This document shows positions 39,703 through 40,860 of a DNA stretch of 40,860 nt, piece after piece. The stretch covers positions 1 through 40,860 of the IMG/VR virus record IMGVR_UViG_3300033148_003449, one strand, 5' to 3'. The translations under genes and the position numbers were made by a program. This stretch comes from a virus. Each line of letters starts with the position of its first letter. Positions within the stretch are counted from its first letter, which is position 1. Under the pieces are notes generated by a model. That model was not told where the DNA came from, did no database searches, and was given only the letters and a program-made list of their open reading frames with translations.

Positions 39703-40521
39703 GGGATCCCCTTTATTTATATTAATTTCATTTTCTATAGAATATTCGTTTATTTTCACATCGTTTTGACTAGATGCATAGCTTTTTATTGAGTCATAGC
39801 CCTTTAGTCCAAACCTGGACAAGATATCGCTTAAATTCATGACGCCCGGTGTTTCGGCGCCAAGTAGTGCAATAGCTCCAATTAACAAATTATAATTCTT
39901 ATCTTTGATTTTAACGCCGGAATAAATCTCAACGGAAACCTTACGATAGGCTTTATTTTCTATTAATTCATATATTTTATTCGGAATGTCGATAAAATCG
40001 GCCATTAACTTAGAGCCATTTCTATATATTTTTCCAACCCAACCCGCGGCCGGTAAACCCTCGGATTCTAAAAGAGCTTGTTTGTCGGAATGTCCCAATT
40101 TTAGAAAAGGCCTAATAGATTCGCTTGTTTCATTAAAGGCGTTAACCATTTCGTCAAGATCCTTGTTTGTATATTTATCGCCGTTCCATGTGCCCGCGCT
40201 AAATATCTCAACGGCATCAATTGATTTTAAATCCGCGGCGTATTTCCTTGCGGCGGTTGATGTCTTAAAATGTCTTTGATTATCTCTTAACCACTCCAAG
40301 GCGCCGTCTAAATCCCATGCGGGCTTTGCGAATTTCACGCTTTGAACCATTAATTTTTCAGGATTTATAAGCATATCTATCAAAGTCGGATCTAGTGGGC
40401 GGCCTACGATGAAAGTAATTCCAACGGCCATATTTAAGACTTCAAAACTATCTTGAATAAACATATTTGAATGATGAATATTCCTTATAATTTCGTTTTC
40501 ATTTTCGGTTAAAAATTCCAT
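39160..40521 (-). CDS. Prohead protease fused to scaffold (Mu gpI-like)
   Basis: This is a 453-residue protein. Residues about 95-240 resemble the Mu I-like protease domain: IDAVEIFSAGTWNGDKYT, FLKLGHSDKQ, AAGWVGKIYRNG, FIDIPNKIYELI and AYRKVSVEIY (candidate catalytic His and Ser in these motifs). Residues about 275-400 are coiled-coil scaffold. The C-terminal end is acidic, then EIKINKYMADND. It starts one base after the stop of the small upstream ORF. Capsid maturation would remove the scaffold. Confidence 0.82.
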   Translation of the reverse strand: MEFLTENENEIIRNIHHSNMFIQDSFEVLNMAVGITFIVGRPLDPTLIDMLINPEKLMVQSVKFAKPAWDLDGALEWLRDNQRHFKTSTAARKYAADLKSIDAVEIFSAGTWNGDKYTNKDLDEMVNAFNETSESIRPFLKLGHSDKQALLESEGLPAAGWVGKIYRNGSKLMADFIDIPNKIYELIENKAYRKVSVEIYSGVKIKDKNYNLLIGAIALLGAETPGVMNLSDILSRFGLKGYDSIKSYASSQNDVKINEYSIENEININKGDPMQKTENEIALEIKLKQANEKLDQANTDNKTYKADIETKDNELKDVKEANKEALKTAQEMELKAFNIEIEKQADSLVASKTITKAMRPYAVAMLKNETDQETKKFSLTIDKEEKTLDRFELLKEFSALASKASDVNFDDSSEEGQKPVNDEEIKINKYMADNDGVSYSDAYRAVSTATIEA

Positions 40522-40695
40522 TTATTCCCCTTGATTATCGTCTTCTTTGATGGGCTCATGTGGCAACGGCGGTAATTGAGATAAAACCGCAACGCCGTCC
40601 GCAACCTCATGATAGGGCTTTGATCTTAAATAGGCTAAAATGCCCTCCCTTATTGACTCACTTATAATATACTTCTTTTCTTGATTTTCCGGCAT
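40522..40695 (-). CDS. Small acidic protein before the capsid protease
   Basis: This 57-residue protein (KKYIISESIREGILAYLRSK, then AVLSQLPPLPHEP) stops directly before the protease ATG, with GGGGAATAA serving both. It has no known motif; the helical first half and Pro-rich end suggest a small accessory protein. Its tight fit between the RHH-like gene and the protease supports it being real. Confidence 0.6.
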   Translation of the reverse strand: MPENQEKKYIISESIREGILAYLRSKPYHEVADGVAVLSQLPPLPHEPIKEDDNQGE

Positions 40696-40700
40696 GTTTT

Positions 40701-40860
40701 TTAATCCTTTATTATAAAGTCTAGGTTTGTATCTAATGATAAACCCTCGGTTTGCATTAACTTTAATTTTTCTTGCACTTGTTTGTCAATTTGATGCTTC
40801 TTTGCATGTTGCATTAAGGCCCTAATAATAAATTGATTTACAGATTCGCCCGTTTGTCTT
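40701..40860 (-). CDS. Putative ribbon-helix-helix protein, C-terminal part (crosses the contig join)
   Basis: This is the rest of the gene that starts at 215. The stop TAA is at 40701 and the frame reads back into the terminal repeat without interruption. The end of the product is TEGLSLDTNLDFIIKD. The window's repeat means the segment 40747-40860 is the same DNA as 1-114. Confidence 0.6.
   Translation of the reverse strand, partial: RQTGESVNQFIIRALMQHAKKHQIDKQVQEKLKLMQTEGLSLDTNLDFIIKD
40747..40860. repeat. 114-base terminal direct repeat, right copy
   Basis: Identical to bases 1-114; see the left copy. It marks the artificial break in a circular map. Confidence 0.95.

Noticed and set aside
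1-40860. CRISPR array, insertion sequence or integrase attachment site
   Set aside because: No regularly spaced repeats, no transposase and no recombinase gene were found.

Overview
This window is a complete double-stranded DNA phage genome on an AT-rich background. The first 114 bases are repeated exactly at the end (1-114 = 40747-40860), so the contig closes into a circle of about 40,746 bp, and one small gene runs across the join. The virion genes indicate a tailed phage with a long non-contractile tail. They comprise terminase, a portal fused to a MuF-type domain, a Mu I-like protease with scaffold, an HK97-type capsid, a lambda-type tail module with a -1 frameshift in the assembly chaperone, and a tape measure of about 608 residues. 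The amidase, a spanin-like lipoprotein, and Sec or lipoprotein signals on other proteins point to a Gram-negative host. A fibre carrying a signal peptide and a lipoprotein subtilase recall aquatic Bdellovibrionota, but that host guess is speculative. I see no integrase, CI-type repressor, DNA polymerase, primase, helicase or tRNA.

Layout. Transcription diverges from a 735-base gene-free region (14881-15615). This region appears to encode a large structured non-coding RNA of about 560 nt (14995-15556) with its own promoter and terminator. Rightward from there lie an ERF recombinase, three small proteins, a lipoprotein subtilase and an HNH endonuclease (15616-18728). Leftward from 14880 lie small early genes, an adenine-methyltransferase-like protein, an HTH-metallophosphoesterase fusion, a small zinc peptidase, a nucleotide-sugar epimerase and a short nucleotide-sugar dehydrogenase, RusA, terminase, portal, and a trimeric fibre with a second structural protein. 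Across the join the leftward genes continue with a ribbon-helix-helix protein, protease/scaffold, decoration protein, capsid, connector genes, a DUF115/Maf-like protein, tail tube, chaperones, tape measure, tail tip and receptor-binding proteins. They end with a sugar cassette and the lysis genes (19720 down to 18713), which meet the rightward block at about 18720.

How the genes work together. Apart from the virion, the phage carries an unusually large set of sugar genes in three places: epimerase plus short dehydrogenase (8842-10580); radical SAM, a CMP-sugar-synthetase-like/GT2 fusion, a minimal NeuB-like synthase and a zinc-finger methyltransferase-TPR protein (20067-25260); and a DUF115/Maf-like protein inside the tail module (34870-35859). 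Together they suggest a phage-encoded pathway that makes and attaches an acidic, possibly nonulosonic, sugar to a virion or host-surface protein. That pathway and the large RNA are the two most interesting candidates here. A recurrent AAAGGATAGG / AAAGATAGGGG motif sits just before the start codon of many of the accessory genes on both strands.
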